Origin: Candidatus Woesearchaeota archaeon
GTDB taxonomy: Archaea; Nanobdellota; Nanobdellia; Woesearchaeales; UBA10216
Assembly (NCBI GenBank): GCA_016180145.1
Contig: JACPBT010000085.1
Coordinates: 1-20,181, forward strand
Direction: 5' to 3'
DNA: 20,181 bases
Each line of letters starts with the position of its first letter. Position 1 is the stretch's first letter. Below are positions 1 to 6,332 of the stretch, in pieces. The notes below the pieces were generated by a model, which was given only the letters and a program-made list of their open reading frames with translations, was not told where the DNA came from and made no database searches. The position numbers and the translations under genes were made by a program.

Positions 1-15
1 GAAAACGCATAATGA

Positions 16-441
16 ATGAAAATCAAAATAAAGCGCATTGACAAGTCTTTGCCGTTGCCTGTTTACCAGACATCCGGCAGTGTCGGCTTTGACATTTATG
101 CAAGGGAAACTACAGTTGTCAAGCCAAAGGGCATTGCCCTTGTTCCGGGCAATATCATTGTTGCAACCCCTCCCGGTTACATGCTTGTGGTTGCTTTGAG
201 GAGTTCCACGCCGAGAAAGAAGGGGCTTCACAAGCCTCATGGCATTGGCGTTATTGACAATGATTACTGCGGGGATGAGGACGAGGTTAAGATTCAGGTC
301 TTCAATCCTTCTGAACATGATGTTGTTGTTGAGCGGGGCGAGCGTATTGCCCAGGGCATTTTTGTCAGGATTGATAGGTTTGAGTGGGATGAGGTTGATG
401 CCATGGGCGGCAGCAGGGGCGGCTTTGGCAGCACGGGATAA
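16..441 (+). CDS. dut: dUTP diphosphatase (dUTPase)
   Basis: This enzyme hydrolyses dUTP to dUMP and pyrophosphate, keeping uracil out of DNA and supplying dUMP for thymidylate synthesis. All five trimeric dUTPase motifs are visible in 141 residues: GFDIYA (24-29), RSS (62-64), the GVIDNDY loop with the catalytic-water Asp (78-84), GERIAQ (108-113) and the C-terminal glycine-rich arm RGGFGSTG (134-141), which closes over the substrate. The length is normal for the family. The only oddity is an acidic DEDE stretch just after motif III, where many members have a shorter turn. The ATG at 16 is used because the ATG at 12 is in another frame. The promoter lies outside or at the window edge. The gene is upstream of, and probably not cotranscribed with, the vapBC pair, which has its own TATA box. 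Confidence 0.95.
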   Translation: MKIKIKRIDKSLPLPVYQTSGSVGFDIYARETTVVKPKGIALVPGNIIVATPPGYMLVVALRSSTPRKKGLHKPHGIGVIDNDYCGDEDEVKIQVFNPSEHDVVVERGERIAQGIFVRIDRFEWDEVDAMGGSRGGFGSTG

Positions 442-512
442 TTCTGAAATCGGGCGGCTGGTTAACGGCGGGTGGTGTAATGGTTAAGCTGCTAATCCCC
501 ACAAGCATAACA

Positions 513-520
513 TTTATATA
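513..520 (+). promoter_or_regulatory. TATA box of vapBC
   Basis: TTTATATA is centred 27.5 bp before the ATG at 544. This is the spacing expected for a leaderless archaeal transcript and matches several other promoters in this window. Confidence 0.7.
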
Positions 521-543
521 AGTGCATGTATATCAATGCACTT
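520..543. promoter_or_regulatory. vapBC operator: inverted repeat AAGTGCAT-8-ATGCACTT
   Basis: Perfect 8-bp arms (520-527 and 536-543) with an 8-bp spacer fill the space between the TATA box and the first base of the vapB start codon. An antitoxin or toxin-antitoxin complex bound here would cover the transcription start, the usual autoregulation logic of VapBC operons. Binding itself is inferred. Confidence 0.65.
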
Positions 544-777
544 ATGAGCACTAAAACAATAACAATAACAGATGAAGCATACAACCGCCTGAAATACGCT
601 AAAAGCGGGTATGAGAGCTTTACAGATGCCATATTGAGGATAACGAAAAAAGACCCCTTATCGCAGTTGGCTGGCATCCTGACTGAAAAGGAAGCAGATG
701 AGCTGGAAGAACGGATAAAGCTTTCCCGCCAAAAGACAGAGGAAAGATTGGCAAGAACGAGGAAAATGCTGGAATGA
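544..777 (+). CDS. vapB: VapB-type antitoxin
   Basis: A 77-residue antitoxin of the archaeal VapB class whose N terminus, MSTKTITITDEAY, is typical: a ribbon-helix-helix-like strand and helix that bind operator DNA. The C-terminal half is charged and helical (about residues 40-77, rich in Glu, Lys and Arg) and would wrap around the toxin. I take ATG 544 rather than ATG 526: it gives the canonical N terminus, sits 27.5 bp from the TATA box, and 526 lies inside the operator palindrome. The last four bases overlap the vapC start (ATGA), which couples translation so that antitoxin is made first. Family assignment rests on sequence pattern and gene context. Confidence 0.85.
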   Translation: MSTKTITITDEAYNRLKYAKSGYESFTDAILRITKKDPLSQLAGILTEKEADELEERIKLSRQKTEERLARTRKMLE

Positions 778-1166
778 TACTTGACACTACATTTCTCATT
801 GATATAATGAAAAATAATGAGGAAGCTATTGCTAGAAAGCAAAAACTTGAGGAGCAGCGTGAGGCTTATCGGATAAGCATAGCCACAATATTTGAGCTTT
901 GGGCAGGCATTGCTGCATCAAAGAAAAGTGAAGATGAAAGAGCGAAGGTGCTGAATGTTTTATCTGATATTGATGTCGTTGATTTGACAAGGCCTATTGC
1001 AGAAAAAGCCGGAGAAATTCATGGCACATTGATTAAAAATGGGGAAGGCATTGACAACATTGATGCTATTATAACGGCAACAGCGTTGCTTGAAAACGAG
1101 GCTGTTCTTACAAGGAACATAAAGCATTTTGCCCGCGTTAAGGGCTTAAAGGTTGAAACCTATTAA
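774..1166 (+). CDS. vapC: VapC-type PIN-domain ribonuclease toxin
   Basis: A PIN-domain endoribonuclease of 130 residues, the toxin of the upstream antitoxin. The metal-binding acidic residues are in their usual places: Asp4 in LDTTFLID, Glu41 in ATIFELWAG, and Asp94/Asp97 in IDNIDAIITATAL, followed by the LTRNIKHF segment (Asn115) that ends the active site. VapC toxins of this class cut tRNA or rRNA and stop translation when free of antitoxin; the target of this one is not known. It overlaps vapB by 4 bp and has no promoter of its own. No truncation or missing catalytic residue is seen. Confidence 0.9.
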   Translation: MILDTTFLIDIMKNNEEAIARKQKLEEQREAYRISIATIFELWAGIAASKKSEDERAKVLNVLSDIDVVDLTRPIAEKAGEIHGTLIKNGEGIDNIDAIITATALLENEAVLTRNIKHFARVKGLKVETY

Positions 1167-1211
1167 GCGTTCATGTGCTGCTTGCGCCATCATCTGTTTC
1201 GGCAGCACTGG

Positions 1212-1679
1212 CTAGCTCATTTCAATGCAGGCAAGCTGCGGGTCGCTCAGGAACTCTTCCCTTTTGATGTCATCTATTATGTGGTAAACCTCTTTCCTTT
1301 TTACTCTGAACTGGACTGAGAGCTTTTCAAGGAATTCCTCAAGTGCGCCTATGCTTTTGAATACGCCTTCTGCAAGGTAATCATATCCATTGTTTATTTT
1401 GTATAGTGAGTTCACGTTTTTGTGCTTCATCAGGAATTCAAGGAGCGCCTGCCTTCCCTCTACGCTTGCCTGGAGTATTATGTGCGCCCTTGTTCCGAAT
1501 CCGAGTTTTGCAAAGTCAACGAGTGATGTGGTTCTCCTCACTATTCCTTCGTCGTTGCGTTTTATGTATTCAAATATTGTTGATACAGGAAGCCCTGTCT
1601 GCTTTGATATGTATGTAAGCTTTGCACGCGCGTTTCTGCGCAGGTGCGCTATTACTGCAATCTGTTTTTTTTCTATCAA
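1212..1679 (-). CDS. Lrp/AsnC-type winged-helix transcription regulator
   Basis: A DNA-binding regulator of about 155 residues. The N terminus is a helix-turn-helix (IAHLRRNARAKLTYISKQTG followed by LPVSTIFEYIKR), in the position of the Lrp/AsnC DNA-binding domain. The rest has the alternating strand-helix pattern of a RAM/AsnC ligand and oligomerisation domain. The longest reading frame would start at GTG 1688, but that GTG lies inside GAGGTGAT (1684-1691), a perfect archaeal Shine-Dalgarno sequence, so I place the start at TTG 1679. An AT-rich TATA-like element (about 1734-1750) gives a leadered transcript. It is divergent from the PhoU-like gene, and regulation of that neighbour is a natural but unproven guess. 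The ligand is unknown. Confidence 0.8.
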   Translation of the reverse strand: MIEKKQIAVIAHLRRNARAKLTYISKQTGLPVSTIFEYIKRNDEGIVRRTTSLVDFAKLGFGTRAHIILQASVEGRQALLEFLMKHKNVNSLYKINNGYDYLAEGVFKSIGALEEFLEKLSVQFRVKRKEVYHIIDDIKREEFLSDPQLACIEMS

Positions 1680-1683
1680 TTTT

Positions 1684-1691
1684 ATCACCTC
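1684..1691 (-). promoter_or_regulatory. Shine-Dalgarno of the Lrp-type gene
   Basis: GAGGTGAT on the minus strand is complementary to the conserved archaeal 16S 3' end and lies 4 nt before TTG 1679. It absorbs the upstream GTG that would otherwise be taken as the start. Confidence 0.6.
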
Positions 1692-1796
1692 TTTCTTATA
1701 TTGCTTATATCTCCATTTCGGTTCTTTGCAGCTTAAAGATATATAATTTTTCCTTAATACTTATATATTACCTTATAATTATATAATATAGAAATA

Positions 1797-1804
1797 TTTA
1801 TATA
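1797..1804 (+). promoter_or_regulatory. TATA box of the PhoU-like gene
   Basis: TTTATATA is centred 26.5 bp before ATG 1827, predicting a leaderless mRNA. It lies in a very AT-rich stretch (1741-1807) holding further TATA-like runs that probably also serve the divergent regulator. Confidence 0.6.
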
Positions 1805-1826
1805 TTAGGTTGCTTTTGCTTATTGC

Positions 1827-2762
1827 ATGAAGAGGAAGGTTATTCAGCTGGCGCACAAGACTCTTGTGGTTTCTCTCCCGAGCAAGTGGGTGCAGAACTA
1901 TGGTGTTAAGAAGGGTGCTGAGCTGGATGTTGAGGAGCGTGGGCAGCAGATTGTTTTTTCCACTGCATTGCTCTCGCCTCATGAGAGGGTTGAGCTTGAT
2001 TTTTCAAAGCTTGATAATGATGTTATTCACAGGTGGGTTCTGTCAAGCCTGCATAAGACTGGTTATAATGAGATAGTTGTTCATTACACAGATTCTTCTG
2101 TTATCCGTGTCATTCAGGACGCTGTCAGGGAGCTTCTCATTGGCTTTGTGATTGTTGAGCAGGGCAGGAACAGGTGCGTTATCAGGATGGTTGCTGAGGA
2201 GCAGGAGAGGGAGTTTGATAATATGCTCAGGCGTGCGTTTCTTGTAACAAAGAGTATGGGTGAAAGCATTTATGATTATGTTGGCAGTGGCAGGCTTGAG
2301 GCGCTTTCTGAGCTGCTTGTTCTGGAGAAAACAAATAACCAGCTTACTAATTTTTGTGAGCGTATTTTGAACAAGAAGGGTTACCGCAATGATAAGAAGC
2401 GGTGCTTTGTTTATGTTGTTGCGTGGAATCTTGAAAAGGTTTGCGATCATTACAGGGATATTTGCAGGATTTTGTCTGAAAGCCCGAAAGCGCGGGTTGG
2501 CAAAAGTGTGGTTGAGGCGCTTAAGCTTGCCAATGATTATTTTGGCAGATATTATGATTTGTATTACAATTTTGACATTAACAAGCTGACTTCTCTTAAT
2601 GTTGAGTTGCGCTCTTTGAAGAAAAAGCTTGATTCCATGATTGTTGCTGGCAGCGGTGGTGTTGAGTCCCTTGTGCTTTGCTCGCTTTCCGAGTTTGTTA
2701 CTAAGGTGTCTGATTTCTCTGCATCATTTATTGCTCTTAACATTGACGCTAAAACTTCTTGA
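1827..2762 (+). CDS. PhoU-like phosphate-signalling protein with N-terminal AbrB-like domain
   Basis: A 311-residue cytoplasmic protein. Residues 1-45 (KRKVIQLAHKTLVVSLPSKW, then NYGVKKGAELDVEE) form a SpoVT/AbrB-type swapped-hairpin domain. The rest is almost wholly helical, with two PhoU-like helical bundles (about 120-205 and 215-305). This AbrB-PhoU arrangement is a known archaeal family. Bacterial PhoU restrains the phosphate sensor kinase and Pst transporter, whereas the archaeal form with a DNA-binding-like domain may act directly on transcription. No pst genes are visible nearby. The 3' end overlaps the convergent rpoN gene by 14 bp. Translation is predicted to be leaderless. The exact role is inferred. 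Confidence 0.8.
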   Translation: MKRKVIQLAHKTLVVSLPSKWVQNYGVKKGAELDVEERGQQIVFSTALLSPHERVELDFSKLDNDVIHRWVLSSLHKTGYNEIVVHYTDSSVIRVIQDAVRELLIGFVIVEQGRNRCVIRMVAEEQEREFDNMLRRAFLVTKSMGESIYDYVGSGRLEALSELLVLEKTNNQLTNFCERILNKKGYRNDKKRCFVYVVAWNLEKVCDHYRDICRILSESPKARVGKSVVEALKLANDYFGRYYDLYYNFDINKLTSLNVELRSLKKKLDSMIVAGSGGVESLVLCSLSEFVTKVSDFSASFIALNIDAKTS

Positions 2763-2946
2763 ACTGCGCTGCGGTATCCAGCAGGTCAACATGCCCGAGG
2801 AATGTCGCCCTGCAGCAGTATCTTTCAAGCCCGAGGCTGTCAAAGATTTTCTTTCTGTCCTCTCCCTTGTCTGCCCTTTCCCTGTATTGCTCCCATAGGT
2901 GTCCTATGGGCTTTGCGCATGACCAGCATCTTATTGGTATTATCAT
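2749..2946 (-). CDS. rpoN: DNA-directed RNA polymerase subunit N (Rpb10 homologue)
   Basis: A 65-residue zinc-bundle subunit of archaeal RNA polymerase, homologous to eukaryotic Rpb10. It packs against subunits D and L in the assembly platform. The hallmark MIIPIRCWSCAKPIG (Cys7 and Cys10), the LGLERYCCR double-Cys segment (about 36-45) and the expected small size make this unambiguous. It is the last gene of the ribosomal operon, 4 bp after uS9, the usual archaeal order. Its stop region overlaps the end of the convergent PhoU-like gene. Confidence 0.97.
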   Translation of the reverse strand: MIIPIRCWSCAKPIGHLWEQYRERADKGEDRKKIFDSLGLERYCCRATFLGHVDLLDTAAQFKKF

Positions 2947-2950
2947 TTTT

Positions 2951-3352
2951 TCACCTGTATGATTTTTGTCTTTTTGCTCTTGCTTTTCCGTGCGTGTTTG
3001 GTTTTCTTACTTCTCTTCTTCTTACGTCTGCTACAAGCAGGTGTCTGTCATATTCAAGGAATGATTTTTCAAGTTTCTTGTCTTTTGCGAATCCGACAAG
3101 TGCTTTTGCGATTGCCAGCCTTGCTGCTTCTGTCTGGCTCATTGTGCCTCCGCCTTTTATTTTTACGTTTATGTCTACGCTGTTTGCCTGTTCTCCTGCA
3201 AGCATCAGTGGTTCCTGTAGCCTGAGTCTGGAGAGCATTGGCTCGTGAAATTCTATTAGCCTGCCGTTTATTTTTATTATGCCGCTTCCTGCTTTTATTG
3301 CGGCTCTTGCTATTGCGCTTTTTCTTTTGCCTGATGTGTTGAGGAATTTCAT
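2951..3352 (-). CDS. rps9: Small-subunit ribosomal protein uS9
   Basis: A 133-residue 30S head protein whose basic C-terminal tail reaches the P-site tRNA. Diagnostic features are the N-terminal TSGKRKSAIARA, the central KGGGTMSQTEAARLAIAKAL and the basic C terminus ending KRQKSYR. The open frame extends upstream to 3376, but ATG 3352 is chosen because it gives the family N terminus MKFLNTSGKRK and forms an ATGA overlap with the uL13 stop, implying translational coupling. The order eL18-uL13-uS9-RpoN is conserved in archaea. Confidence 0.96.
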   Translation of the reverse strand: MKFLNTSGKRKSAIARAAIKAGSGIIKINGRLIEFHEPMLSRLRLQEPLMLAGEQANSVDINVKIKGGGTMSQTEAARLAIAKALVGFAKDKKLEKSFLEYDRHLLVADVRRREVRKPNTHGKARAKRQKSYR

Positions 3353-3762
3353 CTTCTGCCTCCGAGGTGCATGCACAGCTCTCCTACTGTTATGTGCGGA
3401 AATCTTGTCGTGGTGGCAAGTGCCGCTTCTTTTAGTGTTGATGCTTTTTCTGCCAGCCCTTCAGGTGTTCCTATGTAGCATTTGACTCTTTCAAAAGCCT
3501 GCCTGCCTTTGAATTGCTTGCGCGGCAGCATGCTTCTTATTACGCGCCTTACGAACATGTCCGGCCTTTTTTGCATAAATGGTCCCTGCTGTGGCTGGCC
3601 GAGCTCAAGTTTTTTTGAGTAATCTCTTATTATTGTGTTTTTTCTTCCTGTGATTACCGCCTGTTCGCAGTTTATTATCTTGACATCTTCTCCCAGCAGC
3701 GCCTTTTTGGCTGCTATTGCTGCCATTCTTCCGAGGATTTGTCTTTGTGCGTTGATTATCAT
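3349..3762 (-). CDS. rpl13: Large-subunit ribosomal protein uL13
   Basis: A 50S protein of 137 residues in the archaeal form of uL13. The N terminus MIINAQRQILGRMAAIAAKK, the VITGRKNTIIRDY segment and the RRVIRSMLPRKQFKGRQAF block are characteristic. The gene starts 1 bp after eL18 ends and overlaps uS9 by 4 bp, so these genes are translated as a coupled set. Nothing unusual is seen. Confidence 0.96.
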   Translation of the reverse strand: MIINAQRQILGRMAAIAAKKALLGEDVKIINCEQAVITGRKNTIIRDYSKKLELGQPQQGPFMQKRPDMFVRRVIRSMLPRKQFKGRQAFERVKCYIGTPEGLAEKASTLKEAALATTTRFPHITVGELCMHLGGRR

Positions 3763-3763
3763 T

Positions 3764-4123
3764 TTATCCCACTATCATTATTTTTTTGTTTTCAATTTTC
3801 TCTTTTACGAGTTCTGATATCTGCATTGCTTTTGATTTTGATTTTGCTATCTTGTCAAGTGCCTGTTGTGAGAATCTCCATGCTGCGATTGTTACTGTGT
3901 GGTCAAGGTCTCCTGATGCAAGCACTTTTCCGGGAACTACTACCGTGTCTCCCGCTTTGGTGTATCGGTTGATTCTTGACAGGTTTACTTCTCTTCTGTT
4001 TCTTGATGGTCTGTTCAGGTCTGATGCTATTCTGAGTAGGAGTGGGGAGTTGTCTTTGTGCCCCCGCTGGTTCAGCTCTGTAAGGAGTTGTTTCAGTTCC
4101 TCATTTATTGGTCCGGTTTTCAT
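3764..4123 (-). CDS. rpl18e: Large-subunit ribosomal protein eL18 (L18e)
   Basis: An archaeal/eukaryotic-specific 50S protein of 119 residues. The N terminus (MKTGPINEELKQLLTELNQ), the RPSRNRREVNLSRINRY block and the GDTVVVPGKVLASGDLDHTV core match archaeal L18e. It overlaps the preceding unknown gene by 4 bp (ATGA), which ties translation of that unknown gene to the ribosomal set. Length and composition are normal. Confidence 0.95.
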   Translation of the reverse strand: MKTGPINEELKQLLTELNQRGHKDNSPLLLRIASDLNRPSRNRREVNLSRINRYTKAGDTVVVPGKVLASGDLDHTVTIAAWRFSQQALDKIAKSKSKAMQISELVKEKIENKKIMIVG

Positions 4124-4452
4124 CTTTTTGCCGCCAGATGGCTTACTCCGGGGATTTTTCCTCTTTGCATATATGGAACTTGTCGCCTTCCATAAAAGCC
4201 GCCTCCCTGTCTGTCGGTGGGTGTTGGTGAGAGTTGTGCTTGCTGTGGCTGCATTGGCTTGTTGATTTCAAGCTCTCTTGTGACGATTTCAACGAGTTCC
4301 TTTGGCATGGGTGGTGAAACAGTATAGTCTATAAATATGCCATGCGGGGTTCCGAAGATTGTGTATTCGCCAACAGTTTTTACGTATACAGGCGTGCCTA
4401 ACTCCAAGCGGGCTTCCACTCTTTTGCTTCCCAAATATTCATATTCCGGCAT
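4120..4452 (-). CDS. Uncharacterised protein inside the ribosomal operon
   Basis: A 110-residue protein I do not recognise. Residues 1-65 look like a compact beta-rich fold (EYLGSKRVEARLELGTPVYV, then VGEYTIFGTPHGIFIDYTV) followed by a helix with PKELVEIVTRELEI. Residues 68-110 are low in complexity, rich in Gln, Pro, Gly and Arg, and basic, like a flexible RNA-binding tail. There is no signal peptide or membrane segment. It lies between the tRNA-Leu and eL18, overlapping eL18 by 4 bp, so it is made together with ribosomal proteins. A ribosome- or RNA polymerase-associated role is plausible from position only. Confidence 0.75.
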   Translation of the reverse strand: MPEYEYLGSKRVEARLELGTPVYVKTVGEYTIFGTPHGIFIDYTVSPPMPKELVEIVTRELEINKPMQPQQAQLSPTPTDRQGGGFYGRRQVPYMQRGKIPGVSHLAAKR

Positions 4453-4480
4453 GTTTCATTCACTTTTTTCTGATATGTAA

Positions 4481-4579
4481 TGCGGGGGACGTGATTCGAA
4501 CACGCGCACCCACTAAGGGACTACCCTTCTGACAAATGTCCTCAAGGTAGCGCATTTGACCAGGCTCTGCCACCCCCGC
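4481..4579 (-). tRNA. tRNA-Leu (GAG anticodon) with a probable 13-nt intron
   Basis: On the minus strand a class II tRNA can be folded. The acceptor stem pairs GCGGGGG with CCCCCGC, the Leu-type D loop reads AGCCTGGTCAAA, the anticodon stem pairs CTACC with GGTAG, and there is a long variable arm and a T arm with loop TTCGAAT. The discriminator base is A and CCA is not encoded. The anticodon GAG is at 4541-4543. The two halves of the anticodon stem are 20 nt apart instead of 7, so about 13 nt (4527-4539 if at the canonical 37/38 site) must be an intron; the exact splice sites are uncertain. The gene sits between rpoD and the unknown gene and is probably cotranscribed with them. Confidence 0.92.
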
Positions 4580-4601
4580 ATGATGATTTTTAAGGGCAGC
4601 T

Positions 4602-5390
4602 TTATTGCTTTATGAGTTTCTCAAACTCGTTGAATTGTGCTTCAAGGCGCTCTGCTGCTTTTTCCATTATTTCAGTGCAGCTGAGTTGCCCGAATGATTC
4701 CAGGCGGAATATGTAGTCGCCTGTCGCTTCAAGGCGTGCTTCTCCGTTTGAAACATCCTCTACTGTTCCTGCAAGGTCGTATTTGAGCAGCAGTGTTTCG
4801 TTTGCTGTGAGTTTGCCGGCTTTTATTTCAAAGACTCCTTCAGGGCAGGCTTTTACTATTGCATCAGGGTTTTTTAGGTTTCCTGCCTTTAGTATTTCTC
4901 TCTGCTTGTAATAAATGTGCCCTGGCGCCCATTTTGAGTGCTGTTTGCCTGTGCCGAGTATTGCTGTTGCCTCAAGTTCAAGCCTTTGCCCTTTGAGCAG
5001 TTTTACTATTGGCATTCCCGGGAATGCGGGTTTTATTTTCGGGTCTTTTGATTTAAGGTCTGATGCGTAGACTGTCGCTGGCCCTTCCACGTCAAGCGTC
5101 AGTTTTGCCTGGCAGCTTGCGCATCCTTCTCCCTTGCATTTGCATTCTGACGGCATGTTGTATGTCTCAAGGTCTGTTGTTAACGGAATCAGCCCCATTC
5201 TGTGCGCTATTATCTCGTCGTAAAGCACTGAGCTGTTTTTTCTGAACTCTATGTCTTCTATTGCCATTGTTGGCACTTCCTCAAGGACTGCCCTCCTGAG
5301 GGCGTTGGCAAACGCTGCATTTGCTCCCTTGAGCATGAATGCTATTTTGTTGTTCTTTGGCTCTGATTCTATTGTTTCAACGCTTATCAT
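4602..5390 (-). CDS. rpoD: DNA-directed RNA polymerase subunit D (Rpb3 homologue)
   Basis: A 262-residue archaeal RNA polymerase assembly subunit, homologous to Rpb3 and bacterial alpha. The dimerisation domain shows the family signature (FANALRRAVLEEVPTMAIEDI, residues about 27-47, then HRMGLIPLTTDLE). An inserted domain has a small Cys cluster (CKCKGEGCASCQ, about 83-94). In some archaea this domain holds Fe-S clusters; here only a partial cysteine set is present, so cluster binding is uncertain. It overlaps the uS11 stop by 4 bp. The order uS4-uS11-RpoD is the standard archaeal counterpart of the bacterial alpha operon. Confidence 0.97.
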   Translation of the reverse strand: MISVETIESEPKNNKIAFMLKGANAAFANALRRAVLEEVPTMAIEDIEFRKNSSVLYDEIIAHRMGLIPLTTDLETYNMPSECKCKGEGCASCQAKLTLDVEGPATVYASDLKSKDPKIKPAFPGMPIVKLLKGQRLELEATAILGTGKQHSKWAPGHIYYKQREILKAGNLKNPDAIVKACPEGVFEIKAGKLTANETLLLKYDLAGTVEDVSNGEARLEATGDYIFRLESFGQLSCTEIMEKAAERLEAQFNEFEKLIKQ

Positions 5391-5791
5391 ACTCTCCTAC
5401 CTCTCTTTCCTCCTTTCTTTCGGCATGTGTCGTGTGGCAGTGGTGTGACGTCTTCTATTACACCTATCCTCAGCCCCATTCTTGACAATGCCCTTACAGC
5501 TGCCTGCGCTCCTGCTCCCGGTGCTGTTGGTCCGTTGTGTCCGCCTGGCGCTCTTATTTTGACGTGTATTCCTGTAATGCCTTTTTCCATTGCACCTTCG
5601 GCAGCCCTTTTTGCTGCGCTCATGGCTGCGGTTGGCGAGCCTTCCATTCTGTCCTGCTGCACCACCATTCCGCCGCTTGCCTTTGACAGTGTTACCCTTC
5701 CGGTTATGTCTGTTATGTGTATTATTGTGTTGTTATATGAGGAGAAGATGTATGCTATTCCCCATTTGACTGCTTCCTTATTTTGTTGCAT
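5387..5791 (-). CDS. rps11: Small-subunit ribosomal protein uS11
   Basis: A 30S platform protein of 134 residues. The core WGIAYIFSSYNNTIIHITD, the GIHVKIRAPGG turn and the basic C terminus KKGGKRGRRV are diagnostic. The start overlaps the end of uS4 by 14 bp and the stop overlaps rpoD by 4 bp, so this stretch of the operon is fully coupled. No anomalies are seen. Confidence 0.97.
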   Translation of the reverse strand: MQQNKEAVKWGIAYIFSSYNNTIIHITDITGRVTLSKASGGMVVQQDRMEGSPTAAMSAAKRAAEGAMEKGITGIHVKIRAPGGHNGPTAPGAGAQAAVRALSRMGLRIGVIEDVTPLPHDTCRKKGGKRGRRV

Positions 5792-6326
5792 CTGAAACCT
5801 CCTTTGCAGCTTCTTTTATTAATCTTTCAGGATGCTCTGGCTTTGAGAGTGCTGAGCTTGGCACAAAGGCTACCTGTTCCTCAAGTTCTGTTGGGACGAT
5901 GTATGATGGTGCTGTGATTATCTTGTCATTTACTGAAATGTGCCTGTGAGTTATGAACTGCCGTGCCTGTGCTATTGAGCGGGCGAGGTTTTTCTTGAAT
6001 ACTATGGTCTGTAATCTTCTTGCCATGAAGTTCTTGACTTCAAGCCCGAGAACCTCGTCAAGGGAAGCGTTCTGTTTTATTAGCCCGAGCTTGTTTAGCT
6101 TTTCCATCATTTGCCTGCGTTCTATTTCTGCCTGTTTGCTTTTGAGTGCAATAAGGCGTTTTGCCTGTGAGGTGAACTTTCTTACAAGTGCGCCTGTGCG
6201 CCATAGCTCGTGCTTGTTTTTCAGCCCAAATTCTTTGGTTACTGCCTTGTCCGCATCAAGCTGGTCGCGCTGCCATAGCTTGAACGGCTTTGAATATTTT
6301 TTCCTTGATTTTCCCGGGTCTCCCAT
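5778..6326 (-). CDS. rps4: Small-subunit ribosomal protein uS4
   Basis: A primary 16S rRNA-binding protein of 182 residues in the archaeal/eukaryotic S9-type form. The N terminus MGDPGKSRKKYSKPFKLW, the ELWRTGALVRKFTSQAKRL segment and the S4 RNA-binding domain (SIAQARQFITHRHISVNDKI, about 115-134) are clear. ATG 6326 follows the uS13 stop by 6 bp with a GTGATG element just upstream that can serve as Shine-Dalgarno. In bacteria the S4 protein represses the matching operon through its leader. Whether archaeal uS4 does so here is only a question raised by the structured leader upstream. Confidence 0.96.
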   Translation of the reverse strand: MGDPGKSRKKYSKPFKLWQRDQLDADKAVTKEFGLKNKHELWRTGALVRKFTSQAKRLIALKSKQAEIERRQMMEKLNKLGLIKQNASLDEVLGLEVKNFMARRLQTIVFKKNLARSIAQARQFITHRHISVNDKIITAPSYIVPTELEEQVAFVPSSALSKPEHPERLIKEAAKEVSDATK

Positions 6327-6332
6327 TAATCA

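Noticed and set aside
466..502. tRNA-like 5' half (GGTGTAATGGTTA resembles a D arm)
   Set aside because: The D stem does not pair (positions 11-24 and 12-23 clash), and no anticodon or T arm follows within the next 100 bases.
526..543. Longer vapB start at ATG 526
   Set aside because: It lies inside the operator palindrome, upstream of the predicted transcription start, and adds residues not typical of the family.
2802..3248. Plus-strand ORF rich in Phe, Leu, Ser and Cys over uS9/rpoN, suggestive of a membrane protein
   Set aside because: It is the antisense shadow of highly conserved genes; hydrophobicity is a by-product of the basic ribosomal codons read in reverse.
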